From the NCBI RefSeq assembly GCF_000730665.1, contig NZ_BBIV01000018.1, positions 79,503-143,502 on the forward strand: DNA of 64,000 nucleotides, read 5' to 3'. A program made the translations under genes and the position numbers. Below are positions 43,060-53,393 of the stretch, in pieces. This DNA comes from Pseudomonas plecoglossicida NBRC 103162 = DSM 15088 (lineage in GTDB: Bacteria; Pseudomonadota; Gammaproteobacteria; Pseudomonadales; Pseudomonadaceae). Within the stretch, counting starts at the first letter, position 1. Each line of letters opens with the position of its first letter. The notes under the pieces are model-generated. The model saw nothing but the letters and a program-made list of their open reading frames with translations, was not told the origin of the DNA and made no database searches.

Positions 43060-43869
43060 ATGCTGCTTTCACCCCATGCCATGGGCCGCCCGCTGCGCAC
43101 CGGCCTGTACCTGACCACCGGGGTCATCGCCGCGTTCCTGCTGCTGCCGGTGGTGTTCATCGTGCTGCTGTCGTTCGGCTCGTCCCAGTGGCTGGTGTTC
43201 CCGCCACCGGGCTGGACCTTCAAGTGGTACGCGCAGTTCTTCGCCAACCCGGAGTGGATGGACGCCGCGCTGGCCAGCCTCAAGGTAGCCTTGCTGACCA
43301 CCCTGTTCGCCGTGCTGCTGGGCCTGCCCACCGCCTTCGCCCTGGTGCGAGGCCGCTTCCCCGGCCGCGAGATGCTCTACGGCCTGTTCACCATGCCGAT
43401 GATCGTGCCGCTGGTGATCATCGCGGTGGCGGTCTACGCGCTGTTCCTCAAGCTCGGCTACACCGGCACGCTGTTCGCCTTCGTGGTCAGCCACGTGATC
43501 GTCGCCCTGCCCTTCACCATCATCTCGATCATCAACTCGCTGAAGCTGTTCGACCAGTCGATCGAGGATGCCGCGGTGATCTGCGGTGCTTCGCGCCTGC
43601 AGGCGATCTTCAAGGTGACCTTCCCGGCCATTCGCCCCGGCATGATCGCCGGTGGCCTGTTCGCCTTCCTGGTCTCGTGGGACGAGGTGGTGCTCAGCGT
43701 GATGATGGCCAGCCCCGACCTGCAGACCCTGCCAGTCAAGATGTGGACCACCCTGCGCCAGGACCTGAGCCCGGTGATCGCCGTCGCTTCGACGCTGCTG
43801 ATCGGCCTGTCGCTGCTGGTCATGATAATTGCCGCCGCCTTGCGCCGGCGTAGCGAAGTCAACGCCTGA
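43060..43869 (+). CDS. Polyamine-type ABC permease (PotC/PotI-like)
   Basis: The 269-residue permease has six helices and the EAA loop EDAAVICGASRLQAIFKVTFPAIRPG. It has SWDEVVLSVMMASPDLQTLPVKMW, a common sequence in PotC/PotI proteins. It pairs with the previous permease and the ATPase that follows. Confidence 0.88.
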   Translation: MLLSPHAMGRPLRTGLYLTTGVIAAFLLLPVVFIVLLSFGSSQWLVFPPPGWTFKWYAQFFANPEWMDAALASLKVALLTTLFAVLLGLPTAFALVRGRFPGREMLYGLFTMPMIVPLVIIAVAVYALFLKLGYTGTLFAFVVSHVIVALPFTIISIINSLKLFDQSIEDAAVICGASRLQAIFKVTFPAIRPGMIAGGLFAFLVSWDEVVLSVMMASPDLQTLPVKMWTTLRQDLSPVIAVASTLLIGLSLLVMIIAAALRRRSEVNA

Positions 43870-43888
43870 GTGCCCGGAGACAATAACA

Positions 43889-45037
43889 ATGAGTGCAGTG
43901 ATCAAAGACAACGCGCACGACAAGACCCTGGTCAGCCTGCGCGGCCTGAACAAGCACTACGGCGATTTCACCGCCGTGGACAACCTGGATCTGGAGATCC
44001 AGGACGGCGAGTTTCTCACCTTCCTCGGCTCCAGCGGCTCGGGCAAGTCCACCACCCTGTCGATGCTGGCCGGTTTCGAAACGCCAAGCAGCGGCGAGAT
44101 CCTGGTCGAGGGCCAGTCGCTGGTCAACGTGCCGCCGCACAAGCGTGACATCGGCATGGTGTTCCAGCGCTACTCGCTGTTCCCGCACCTGAACGTGCGC
44201 GACAACATCGCCTTCCCGCTGGCTATCCGCAAGCTTGGCACCGCCGAGATCAACAAGCGCGTCGACGCCATGCTCAAGCTGGTGCAGCTGGAGAAATTCG
44301 CCCACCGCAAGCCTTCGCAGATGTCTGGCGGGCAGCAGCAGCGCGTGGCGATTGCCCGCGCCCTGGTGTACGAGCCGCGCATCCTGCTGATGGACGAACC
44401 GCTCGGCGCGCTGGACAAGAAGCTGCGCGAAGACCTGCAGGATGAACTGCGCCAGCTGCACCGTCGCCTGGGCATCACCATCGTCTACGTCACCCACGAC
44501 CAGGAAGAAGCCATGCGCCTGTCCCAGCGCATCGCCATCTTCAGCCACGGCAAGATCGTCGGCCTGGGCAGCGGCTACGACCTCTACCAGAACCCGCCGA
44601 ATGCCTTCGTCGCCTCGTTCCTGGGCAATTCCAACTTCCTGCGGATCAAGGCCAGCAGCCACGGTGCAGGCAGCTTCGAGGGGCAGTCGGTTGCCATCCG
44701 CCTGACACCCGGGCTTGCCGCCGGGCAGGACGCACTGATCATGGTGCGCCCGGAAAAAGCCCTGGCCCTGACCGTCGAGCAGGCCGCACGCGAACCTCTG
44801 CCGGCGGGCTGGAACGAAGTCATTGCCAAGGTCGGTGAAGTGTTGTTCCTCGGCGAAAGCCAGACCTGCCATGTCATGACCCCAGGCGGCACCGAACTGA
44901 CGGTCAAGGCGTTGTCTGCAGCGGGCATGCCGATGCAGCCGGGCGACACGGTGAAGGTACGCTGGGCGGTGGCCGATGCCTGCATCTACACCGAGTGGGC
45001 CGAGAGCGACTTGAGCAAGGCGGCGGGCGCCCACTGA
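43889..45037 (+). CDS. Polyamine-type ABC transporter ATP-binding protein (PotA/PotG-like)
   Basis: The 382-residue ATPase has Walker A GSSGSGKSTT, signature MSGGQQQRVAIARAL, Walker B ILLMDEPLGALD and switch His in VYVTHDQEEAM. A C-terminal TOBE domain follows (IMVRPEKALAL, GEVLFLGESQ). I start at ATG 43889 (CGGAGA eight bases upstream); the longer frame would overlap the permease gene. Confidence 0.9.
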   Translation: MSAVIKDNAHDKTLVSLRGLNKHYGDFTAVDNLDLEIQDGEFLTFLGSSGSGKSTTLSMLAGFETPSSGEILVEGQSLVNVPPHKRDIGMVFQRYSLFPHLNVRDNIAFPLAIRKLGTAEINKRVDAMLKLVQLEKFAHRKPSQMSGGQQQRVAIARALVYEPRILLMDEPLGALDKKLREDLQDELRQLHRRLGITIVYVTHDQEEAMRLSQRIAIFSHGKIVGLGSGYDLYQNPPNAFVASFLGNSNFLRIKASSHGAGSFEGQSVAIRLTPGLAAGQDALIMVRPEKALALTVEQAAREPLPAGWNEVIAKVGEVLFLGESQTCHVMTPGGTELTVKALSAAGMPMQPGDTVKVRWAVADACIYTEWAESDLSKAAGAH

Positions 45038-45097
45038 GGCGCACGCCAGTAAACGATTGACGCGCGCGCCGACCAATGGTCAGATGCGCGCCAGTTT

Positions 45098-45275
45098 CAG
45101 GTGTCCTGCGCCGCCGTGCGCAGGGTGAAACGGGAAGCCGGTGAGTCGTGGTCCACGACAAGTCCGGCGCTGCCCCCGCAACGGTAAGCGAGCGATGCCT
45201 TCGACACACCACTGTGCACGTGCATGGGAAGGTGAAGGCCTCATGACCCTCGCAAGCCCGGAGACCGGCCTGAAG
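45098..45275 (+). ncRNA. Cobalamin (AdoCbl) riboswitch
   Basis: The stretch contains the conserved order of a B12 riboswitch: GGTG, CAGGGTGAAACGGGAAGCCGG, GTGAGTC, the core GCTGCCCCCGCAACGGTAAG, CCACTG, ATGGGAAGGTGAAGG and GCAAGCCCGGAGACCGGCC near the end. It lies 120 bases upstream of a TonB-dependent receptor. High intracellular cobalamin would be expected to shut off the receptor. Confidence 0.93.
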
Positions 45276-45397
45276 CTTCACTTGGCAACCCGCGGTGGGC
45301 GGGCGCAGGCCGGTATCCGCGTGCGCGCCTGCGTGCGCGGCTCGCCTTTTGCGTGTTTTCCACCGGGATCCATTCATTCCTGCAGCAGTGGAACGAC

Positions 45398-47524
45398 ATG
45401 TCCCGTCTATTCAAGCTTCACCCGCTGGCGGCCTGCCTGGCCGTCTCCTTCCCGGCCTTGGCCGACGAGCACGACAGCCAGGTGCTGGCACTGCCTTCAA
45501 CTGCCATTACCGATACCCGCGATGAACAGCGCATCGACCTCGCCACACCGACCGAGGCAGGCTCGCGCCTGAACCTCAGTGCCCTGGACACCCCGGCCAG
45601 CACCAGCAGCATCACGGCCGAGCAGATCCAGCAGCGCAACAACCTCACCGTGCAGGACGCTGTGACCCGCTCGCCGGGCATCAGCTTCATCGGCAACCCG
45701 GGCGATGGCGGCACCGGCCTGTCGGCGCGCGGTTTCAGCGGGCATGGCTCGGCGATGACCCTGTTCGACGGCGCGCGCCTGTACACGGGGGCCGGTACCC
45801 AAACGTTCCCGGTCGACCCGTGGATGGTCGAGCGCATCGATGTGATCCGTGGCCCGGCCTCGGTGCTGTACGGCGAGGGCGCCACGGGTGCTGTGGTCAA
45901 CGTCATTCCGAAAAAGCCCTTCGCCGGTGAAATCCACAACCACCTGCGCCTGGGCTACGGCTCCTGGGACCGCCAGCAACTGGGCCTGGACAGCGGCGGC
46001 AGCCTCGACGAGCGGCTGAGCTACCGCCTCACCCTGAACCAGCAAGCCGGCAACGGCTGGGTCGACCGCACCGATTCACGCAGCCTGGCCCTCAGCGCCG
46101 CGCTGCGTTTCGACGCCAGCGACGAGCTGAGCTTTACCCTGGCCCATGATCGCGGCGATGCCGAGCCTGCCAACTACTACGGCACACCGCTGATCGACGG
46201 CCACTACCGCAGCAGCCTGCGCAAGAAGAACTACAACATCGACAACGACGTGCAGCGCTACCACGACGAATGGACCCGCCTCACCACCGACTGGGTCATC
46301 AGCGACCAGGTCAGCGCCAGCAACCAGCTCTACTACATCAAGAGCCGTCGCCACTGGCGCAACGCCGAGGACTACCGCTGGGACGCCGAACGCGAGCAGT
46401 TGCTGCGCCAGAGTTACCTGGAGATCAAGCACAACCAGGAGCAGATCGGCGACCGCCAGACCTTCACCTTCGACCATTCGCTGTTCGGCCTGGCCAGCAA
46501 GACACTGGTGGGTGCCGAGTACAACAAGGTGCGTTTCAACGTCGACAGCAATGCGCCGTACAACGACATCGGCGGCGATTACATCGACCCGTGGCAACCC
46601 GCGCCCGGTTGGTTCCACAGCGCCTCGCCCCTGCGCCCGCAGACCCTGTCCAGCACCCACAGCTTCGCCCTGTTCGCCGAGAATCGCCTGCAGCTGAGCG
46701 AGCGCCTTTCGCTGGTGACCGGCGTGCGCCGCGACCAGCATCACATCGACCGCGACAACCTCACCGACGGCACCCGCAGCGACCGCAGCCTGCAAGGCGG
46801 CAACTGGCGCGCTGGATTGGTGTATGCGCTCAGCGATGACCTGTCGCTGTATGGCCAGTACTCCACCAGCGAGGATGGCGTGAACAACCTGGTCAGCCTC
46901 AGCCCGGCGCAGATGCACTACGACCTGACTGAAGCGAAGCAGACCGAACTGGGGCTCAAGCAGCGCTTCTGGGAAGGTCGGGGCGAATGGACGCTGGCGG
47001 CTTACCACATCGTCAAGAAAAAGCTGTTGGTGGATGACCCACTGACCCATGAGCCGCAGCAGGCCGGGCAGCAGACGTCCGACGGCCTTGAGGCGACGTT
47101 GGAGCTTGCCCTGGGTCAGCAGTGGCAGGTCTCGGCCAATGCCGCGGTGGTGCGTGCCAAGTACGACGACTTCGATGAGACGGTCGGCGGCGTGGCCCAG
47201 GACCGCAGCGGTAACCGCCCGGCCAACGTGCCACGGCGAACCGCCAACCTGTGGCTGAGCAAAGGCTTCGGTCAGCAAGTGGACGCCGGTATCGGCGCGC
47301 GTTATGTGGACGAACGCTTCAGCGACAGCGCCAACACGCAGAGCGCGCCGGGGTACACCGTGATCGATGCCAACCTGGGCTGGCAGGTGCTGCCGGATGT
47401 GCGGTTGGGGCTGCAGGTGAACAACCTGTTCGACCGCGAGTACGTGACGTCGGCGTTCAGTGGCACGCAATGGCTGATGGGCGCGCCGCGGTCGTATTTT
47501 GCGACGGTGGATTACAGCTTCTGA
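45398..47524 (+). CDS. TonB-dependent outer membrane receptor under cobalamin riboswitch control
   Basis: The 708-residue receptor has a signal peptide (LHPLAACLAVSFPALA). The plug domain includes TAEQIQQRNNLTVQDAVTRSPGISF, GLSARGFSGHGSAMTLFDGARLY and VERIDVIRGPASVLYGEGATGAVVN. A barrel follows, ending AFSGTQWLMGAPRSYFATVDYSF. The plug is of the ferrisiderophore type rather than classical BtuB, but the riboswitch and the following BtuCD-type genes indicate corrinoid or cobalt-related uptake. The start is ATG 45398; the longer frame begins inside the leader. Confidence 0.88.
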   Translation: MSRLFKLHPLAACLAVSFPALADEHDSQVLALPSTAITDTRDEQRIDLATPTEAGSRLNLSALDTPASTSSITAEQIQQRNNLTVQDAVTRSPGISFIGNPGDGGTGLSARGFSGHGSAMTLFDGARLYTGAGTQTFPVDPWMVERIDVIRGPASVLYGEGATGAVVNVIPKKPFAGEIHNHLRLGYGSWDRQQLGLDSGGSLDERLSYRLTLNQQAGNGWVDRTDSRSLALSAALRFDASDELSFTLAHDRGDAEPANYYGTPLIDGHYRSSLRKKNYNIDNDVQRYHDEWTRLTTDWVISDQVSASNQLYYIKSRRHWRNAEDYRWDAEREQLLRQSYLEIKHNQEQIGDRQTFTFDHSLFGLASKTLVGAEYNKVRFNVDSNAPYNDIGGDYIDPWQPAPGWFHSASPLRPQTLSSTHSFALFAENRLQLSERLSLVTGVRRDQHHIDRDNLTDGTRSDRSLQGGNWRAGLVYALSDDLSLYGQYSTSEDGVNNLVSLSPAQMHYDLTEAKQTELGLKQRFWEGRGEWTLAAYHIVKKKLLVDDPLTHEPQQAGQQTSDGLEATLELALGQQWQVSANAAVVRAKYDDFDETVGGVAQDRSGNRPANVPRRTANLWLSKGFGQQVDAGIGARYVDERFSDSANTQSAPGYTVIDANLGWQVLPDVRLGLQVNNLFDREYVTSAFSGTQWLMGAPRSYFATVDYSF

Positions 47525-47546
47525 ATAGGCGCTGGTTGTTCTGACG

Positions 47547-47572
47547 CTATCGCCGGCAAGCCGGCGATAGGG
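47547..47572. repeat. REP palindrome
   Basis: CTATCGCCGGCAAGCCGGCGATAG, a perfect palindrome in the 144-base gap after the receptor gene. AT-rich sequence follows it up to the next gene. Confidence 0.75.
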
Positions 47573-47668
47573 CCGGTACGAACAGCACAAAAATAATCTA
47601 CATACCATCGCAAATAAAGTAATAACATAACGTTTCTTTTGATATTGATTCCCGCCTGCGAAGCCTTC

Positions 47669-48448
47669 ATGACAAGCATACCCACTCCCCTGCTCACCCA
47701 GCGCCTGCAGAGCATCGACGCCCTGCGCGGCCTGGTCATCCTGTTCATGCTGCTCGACCATGTACGCGAAACCTTCTTCCTGCACCGCCAGGTCAGCGAC
47801 CCGATGACGATCGATGCCACCGACCCGTCGCTGTTCGCCGGCCGCACCCTGGCCCACCTGTGCGCGCCGGTGTTCGTGTTGCTCACAGGCCTGTCCGCCT
47901 GGCTCTACGGCGAAAAGTACCAAGGCCGCGCCGACGTTTCGGCCTTCCTGTTCAAACGCGGGCTGTTTCTGGTGGTGCTGGAGTTCACCCTGGTGAACTT
48001 CGCCTGGACTTTCCAGCTGCCGCCCAGCGTCATCTACCTGCAAGTGATCTGGGCCATTGGTATCAGCATGATCGCCCTGTCGCTGCTGGTGTGGCTGCCG
48101 CGTCCGGCACTGCTCGCCGTCGGTGCCCTGATCGTCGCCGGGCACAACCTGCTCGATGGCCTGCACTTCGGCGTCGAATCGGCGATGCACGTGCCATGGG
48201 CGATCCTGCATGACCGTGGTTGGCTGGAGGTTTCCGAGCAACTGCGTCTGCGCACCTCCTACCCCGTGCTGCCGTGGATCGGCGTGATCGCTTTGGGCTA
48301 TGGCCTCGGCCCTTGGTTCGCCCGTGGCCGCGATGCGCAACAACGCCAACACCAGTTGCTGCTGGTCGTGGCGCTATACGTGCCAGTGCGCTGGTTCGCC
48401 CGGCTCAAGGCGCAGCGACGCGACATCGCCTGGCTCAAGTACCTGTGA
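47669..48448 (+). CDS. YeiB/DUF1624-like membrane protein with an internal deletion
   Basis: The 259-residue protein matches heparan-alpha-glucosaminide acetyltransferase-like (DUF1624) proteins: QSIDALRGLVILFMLLDHVRETF, LCAPVFVLLTGLSAWLYGEKY, VIWAIGISMIALSLLVWLP and GYGLGPWF. After LLLVVAL it jumps straight to the C-terminal end YVPVRWFARLKAQRRDIAWLKYL. Relatives, as I recall, are over 100 residues longer at this point with further membrane helices, so an in-frame deletion is likely. The role in this corrinoid-type cluster is unknown. The stop overlaps the permease start (GTGA). Confidence 0.72.
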   Translation: MTSIPTPLLTQRLQSIDALRGLVILFMLLDHVRETFFLHRQVSDPMTIDATDPSLFAGRTLAHLCAPVFVLLTGLSAWLYGEKYQGRADVSAFLFKRGLFLVVLEFTLVNFAWTFQLPPSVIYLQVIWAIGISMIALSLLVWLPRPALLAVGALIVAGHNLLDGLHFGVESAMHVPWAILHDRGWLEVSEQLRLRTSYPVLPWIGVIALGYGLGPWFARGRDAQQRQHQLLLVVALYVPVRWFARLKAQRRDIAWLKYL

Positions 48449-49463
48449 GCCGGCATTTCACCCTCCTGCTCGCCAGCCTGGCCCTGGTGATCCTGGTGGC
48501 AGCCGTGCTGGCCGGCACCGCCATTGGCGAAGCCCAACTGTCGCCGCGGCTGGTCGGCCAGGTACTGGCCAACCAGCTGTGGCACGCTGGCTACCCGGTC
48601 GACCCGATCGATGCCGGCATCATCTGGAACTACCGCCTGCCCCGCACCCTCGTCGCCGCCGCCTGCGGCGCCGGGCTGGCGACGTGCGGGGTGATTCTCC
48701 AGGCGCTGCTGCGCAACCCACTGGCCGAGCCGTACCTGCTGGGCTTGTCGGCAGGTGCCTCGACGGGTGCGGTGCTGGTAGGTCTGCTGGGCTTCGGTGG
48801 TGCAGTCCTGAGCCTGTCGGCCGGTGCCTTCATCGGCGCCGTGTTGTCCTTCGCCCTTGTGCTGGTCCTGGCCCGCGCGGCCAACCCCGGCAGCCAGAAC
48901 ACCTCGGTGATCCTCGCCGGTATCGCCGGATCGCAGCTGTTCAACGCCCTCACGGCGTTCCTGATTACCCAATCGGCCACCGCCGAACAGGCACGCGGCA
49001 TCCTGTTCTGGCTGCTGGGCAACCTCAGCGGCGTGCGCTGGCCTTCGGTATGGCTGGCGCTGCCGGCAGCAGTTGTGGGCTTGCTGGTCTGCCTGTGGCA
49101 GCGCCGCGCCCTGGACGCCTTCACCTTCGGCGCCGACTCGGCCGCCTCGCTGGGCGTGGCCGTGCGCAGCACGCAGTGGCTGCTGATCGGCTGCGCAGCA
49201 TTGGTGACGGCGGTGATGGTGTCCATCGTCGGCGCCATCGGCTTCGTCGGGCTGGTGATCCCGCATGCCTTGCGCCTGCTGCTCGGCCCCGGCCACAACC
49301 GCCTGCTGCCGGCCAGTGCACTGGGTGGCGCGCTGTTCCTGATTGCTGCCGATGTGCTATCGCGCACCTTGATTGCTGGCCAGGTGATTCCGGTGGGGGT
49401 GGTCACCGCACTGATAGGCGCACCAGTATTCGCCCTGATTCTGGTCAGCCACAGGGGGCGCCC

Positions 49464-49467
<4 letters not shown>
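48445..49467 (+). CDS. BtuC/FecD-type ABC permease
   Basis: The 340-residue FecCD-family permease starts at GTG 48445, overlapping the preceding stop. It has family motifs IWNYRLPRTLVAAACGAGLATCGVILQALLRNPLAEPYLLGLSAGAS (in segments), GILFWLLGNLSGVRW and IGFVGLVIPHALRLLLGPGHNRLLPASALGGA. With the receptor upstream under a B12 riboswitch, it is probably a corrinoid importer; siderophore uptake is the alternative. Confidence 0.88.
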
Positions 49468-50252
<785 letters not shown>

Positions 50253-50264
50253 ACCTGGAAGTTG

Positions 50265-50400
50265 CCATGCTGTTGCGCACCACGCCCCTGCTGGTTGCCA
50301 GCGCCTTGTTGCCCATGGACGCGCTGGCTGAATCTGCGCAATCACAAAGCCATGGCCTGCCTGACGAAGCAACGGCATTGTGCAAGATTGAGAGGGCTGT
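50265..50400 (+). pseudogene. 5' stub of a periplasmic binding protein gene
   Basis: Twelve bases after the ATPase stop, an ATG behind CTGGAAG opens MLLRTTPLLVASALLPMDAL, a signal peptide ending ALA, then about 20 mature codons. The frame then runs antisense into the 3' end of the adhP gene. This is where a BtuF-type binding protein gene would be expected, so the gene appears to be lost except for its start. Confidence 0.6.
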
Positions 50401-51411
50401 TCAGCCCTCGAAGTCGATCACCATGCGGCCTTTGATCTTGCCTTCGAGCATCTCTTCGAAGATGTCATTGATGTCCTCGATCGGACGCAGGGTCACCTTC
50501 GGCACCACCTTGCCTTGCGCGGCGAATTCGAAGGCTTCGAGCAGGTCCTGACGGGTACCCACCAGCGACCCCACCACTTCGATGCCATCGAGCACCAACC
50601 GTGGGATGTCCAGGCTCATGGCTTCTGACGGCAGCCCGACGGCCACCAGCCGCCCACCGGCACGCAGCGCATCCACCGCCGAGTTGAAGGCGCTTTTCGA
50701 CACCGCCGTGACCACGGCTGCATGTGCACCGCCGGTCTTTTCCTGAATGATCTTGGCCACATCATCGCTGCGCGGGTTGAGCACCAGATCAGCGCCCATC
50801 TCGCGGGCGAACGTCAGTTGCTCATCATTCACATCAATGGCGATGACCCGGGCATTGAAGACGTTCTTCGCGTATTGCAGGGCCAGGTTGCCCAGGCCAC
50901 CCAGACCATAGATGGCAATCCACTGCCCCGGGCGGATGTTGGACGACTTCACGGCCTTGTACGTGGTCACCCCGGCACAGGTAATGCTACTGGCGGCGGC
51001 GGAATCAAGGCCGTCCGGCACTTTCACCGCGTAATCCGCCACCACGATGCAGGATTCGGCCATGCCGCCGTCGACGGTGTAACCGGAGTTCTTCACCTCG
51101 CGGCACAGCGTCTCGTTGCCGCTGTTGCAGTACTCGCAGTGCCCGCAGCCCTGGTAGAACCAGGCCACGCTGGCCCGATCGCCCGGCTTGAGCGAGGTCA
51201 CCCCCGGCCCGACCTCGACCACCACACCAATGCCTTCATGGCCCAGGACCACGCCGGTCTTGTCGCCGAAATCGCCGTTTTTCACATGCAAGTCCGTGTG
51301 GCAGACGCCGCAGCACTGCATCTTCAGCAACGCTTCACCGTGCGCCAGCGGCCGCAGGGTCTTTTCCACCACTTCGACGCGACGCCCTTTGGCAACAACT
51401 GCAGCTTTCAT
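50401..51411 (-). CDS. adhP: Zinc-dependent alcohol dehydrogenase
   Basis: The 336-residue medium-chain dehydrogenase has catalytic zinc ligands in [11 protein letters not shown] and GHEGIGVV, and the structural zinc Cys set in [16 protein letters not shown]. The NAD site is [16 protein letters not shown]. It oxidises ethanol and other primary alcohols with NAD. AAGGAGG precedes the ATG. A hairpin GAGGGCTG / CAGCCCTC lies at the stop. Confidence 0.93.
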   Translation of the reverse strand: MKAAVVAKGRRVEVVEKTLRPLAHGEALLKMQCCGVCHTDLHVKNGDFGDKTGVVLGHEGIGVVVEVGPGVTSLKPGDRASVAWFYQGCGHCEYCNSGNETLCREVKNSGYTVDGGMAESCIVVADYAVKVPDGLDSAAASSITCAGVTTYKAVKSSNIRPGQWIAIYGLGGLGNLALQYAKNVFNARVIAIDVNDEQLTFAREMGADLVLNPRSDDVAKIIQEKTGGAHAAVVTAVSKSAFNSAVDALRAGGRLVAVGLPSEAMSLDIPRLVLDGIEVVGSLVGTRQDLLEAFEFAAQGKVVPKVTLRPIEDINDIFEEMLEGKIKGRMVIDFEG

Positions 51412-51540
51412 GAATGCCTCCTTGTTTACCTGAGTGAGCTTGAGTTGAAGGCTTCAGCATAGTGGCGAAATGCGCGGGGAGCTTGCTTCAGGTCAAAAGG
51501 CCTGTTTACCTATCCACGCAAACCTCCAGGGAAACCTTCC

Positions 51541-52515
51541 ATGCCCTACCCCATCGAACAGAAACTCGTGGTCGGCGTGGCCTCCAGCGCCCTGTTCGAC
51601 CTGACCGACTCCGATGCCATCTATCAGTGCGAAGGCGTCGAGGCCTACCGACAGCACCACGAGAAGCACCTCGACGAGCCGTTCCCCAAGGGCGTCGCCT
51701 TTCCCTTCATCCGCAGGTTTCTGAGCATCAACAAGGCCTTCCCCGAGCAGTTGCCGGTGGAAGTGGTGCTGCTCTCGCGCAATTCGCCGGAAACCGGCTT
51801 GCGGGTGTTCCGCTCGATCGATCACTACGGCCTGGACATTACCCGTGCGGCCTTCATGTCCGGCCGCTCGCCCTACGAGTACATCCCTGCGTTCAACGCG
51901 TCGCTGTTCCTCAGTGCTCATGAGGGCGACGTGCAGCGCGCCATCGATGCCAACTACCCGGCCGGGCTGGTGCTGCCGACGCGGATCTACGACGACGAGA
52001 TCGACACGGAGCTGCGCGTGGCCTTCGACTTCGATGGCGTGATTGCCGATGACGAGGCGGAAAGCGTGTACAAGCAGCGGCTCGACCTGACCGAATTCCA
52101 GGCCCATGAGCAGGCGCGCAAGGCCATTCCCCACCAGCCAGGGCCGTTGGCGGACCTGTACCGCAAGCTCTCGCTGATCCGCCAGCTCGAAGACCGCAAG
52201 CTGGCGCAGGACCCGGGCTACAAACGTATCCTGCGCATCGCCATCGTCACCGCCCGCAACGCGCCGTCCCATGAGCGGGTGGTGACGACCCTGAAGAACT
52301 GGGGCGTCTCGCCGGATGAGTCGTTTTTCCTGGGCGGGATGGAAAAGGACCGGGTGCTGTCGATCCTCAAGCCGCACATGTTCTTCGACGACCAGCGCAG
52401 TCACCTGATGTCCGCTGCAGGGAACCTGCCGATGGTGCATGTGCCGTTCGGGGTGGCCAACAAGGCACTGGCAGCACCGGTCGAGCAAGGCGAGGCCGCG
52501 GCATCCAAGGCATGA
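51541..52515 (+). CDS. 5'-nucleotidase family protein (NT5C1-like)
   Basis: The 324-residue protein of the 5-nucleotidase (Pfam 06189) family contains VVGVASSALFDLTDSDAIY, LLSRNSPETGLRVFRSIDHYGLDITRAAF, RVAFDFDGVIADDEAE (HAD nucleophile loop), IAIVTARNAPSHERVVTTL and HMFFDDQRSHL. It should dephosphorylate nucleoside monophosphates in the cytosol. It stands alone and converges on the LuxR gene. Confidence 0.88.
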   Translation: MPYPIEQKLVVGVASSALFDLTDSDAIYQCEGVEAYRQHHEKHLDEPFPKGVAFPFIRRFLSINKAFPEQLPVEVVLLSRNSPETGLRVFRSIDHYGLDITRAAFMSGRSPYEYIPAFNASLFLSAHEGDVQRAIDANYPAGLVLPTRIYDDEIDTELRVAFDFDGVIADDEAESVYKQRLDLTEFQAHEQARKAIPHQPGPLADLYRKLSLIRQLEDRKLAQDPGYKRILRIAIVTARNAPSHERVVTTLKNWGVSPDESFFLGGMEKDRVLSILKPHMFFDDQRSHLMSAAGNLPMVHVPFGVANKALAAPVEQGEAAASKA

Positions 52516-52524
52516 GGGCTGCGT

Positions 52525-53340
52525 TCAGCTGCGCCGCAACCACCCTATGAACTGCGCGAACAACTCCGACTGCGAGTTGATCGCCAGCTTCAGGTAGAGG
52601 TTCTTGCGGTGCATCCGCACCGTCTCCGGCGAGATCCCCAGCTCATGGGCCGTGGACTTCACCGAATGGCCCTGCAGCACCATCTGCGCCACCTCCCGCT
52701 CGCGCTCGGTCAGCACGCCGCAACCGAAGCTGTCGAATGCCGCCTGCACGTTGCCCTTGCCTTCCGGCTGCTGGGCCAGACCGTGCCGGGCAAAGCGCAT
52801 CAGCAGTTCGCGCACCATCGGCTCCACCGCCTGCAACAGGTGCAGTTGCGCGGTCCCCAGCCGGGCCCCGCTGCAGCCCTGGAACAGGCTCAGGGAAATC
52901 TTGCTGTCGTTGCCCAGGTCGACGATGAAATAGCTGTCTTCGCTGCAACCGGTGCCCAGGTAGTAGGTCTTGTAGTAGTCGCTGTCGAAGAAGTTGTCCG
53001 GGGCGATGTCTTCGAGGTGATAGAAGCCCTGCGCCAAGCCTTTCTCCACGGCCAGGCAGAACGGGTCGAGCAGGTAGCCGGCGGCGAAATAGCGCTCCAG
53101 CACTGCCTCGTGGTAACGGTCCGGAATGCCCTGCTGATGCAGCAGCTGCGGGGGCTGGCCCTTGCGTTCGAGGCTGATCAGCATCGACTCGGCGCCCACC
53201 AGCTGGCTGATGGCCGCCGCCAGCCAGGTCAGCGCCTGCGGGCCTTCGCTGTGGGCGAAGGCCTGTTGCAGGGCGCTGTGCCATTGCTGCAGGGCATGAA
53301 ACGGCAGGCTTATCGGGGTGTTTTCGTGTGCTCGGCTCAT
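52525..53340 (-). CDS. LuxR-family transcriptional regulator
   Basis: The 271-residue protein has an N-terminal sensory region without a recognisable autoinducer motif and a C-terminal HTH: LTEREREVAQMVLQGHSVKSTAHELGISPETVRMHRKNLYLKL. I use ATG 53340 (MSRAHENTP); the longer frame lacks a better site and would overlap the aminotransferase end. It follows the aminotransferase and binding-protein genes on the same strand and probably controls them. Confidence 0.85.
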   Translation of the reverse strand: MSRAHENTPISLPFHALQQWHSALQQAFAHSEGPQALTWLAAAISQLVGAESMLISLERKGQPPQLLHQQGIPDRYHEAVLERYFAAGYLLDPFCLAVEKGLAQGFYHLEDIAPDNFFDSDYYKTYYLGTGCSEDSYFIVDLGNDSKISLSLFQGCSGARLGTAQLHLLQAVEPMVRELLMRFARHGLAQQPEGKGNVQAAFDSFGCGVLTEREREVAQMVLQGHSVKSTAHELGISPETVRMHRKNLYLKLAINSQSELFAQFIGWLRRS

Positions 53341-53393
53341 GCCCCGCAGTCTACCGGGCGGGGCATGCGCGCGCACCTGTGCGTGCAGGTAGG

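Noticed and set aside
46076..48352. 758-codon open frame antisense to the receptor and membrane-protein genes
   Set aside because: It is a by-product of high-GC third positions; the sense frames carry clear family motifs and the antisense product is low-complexity.
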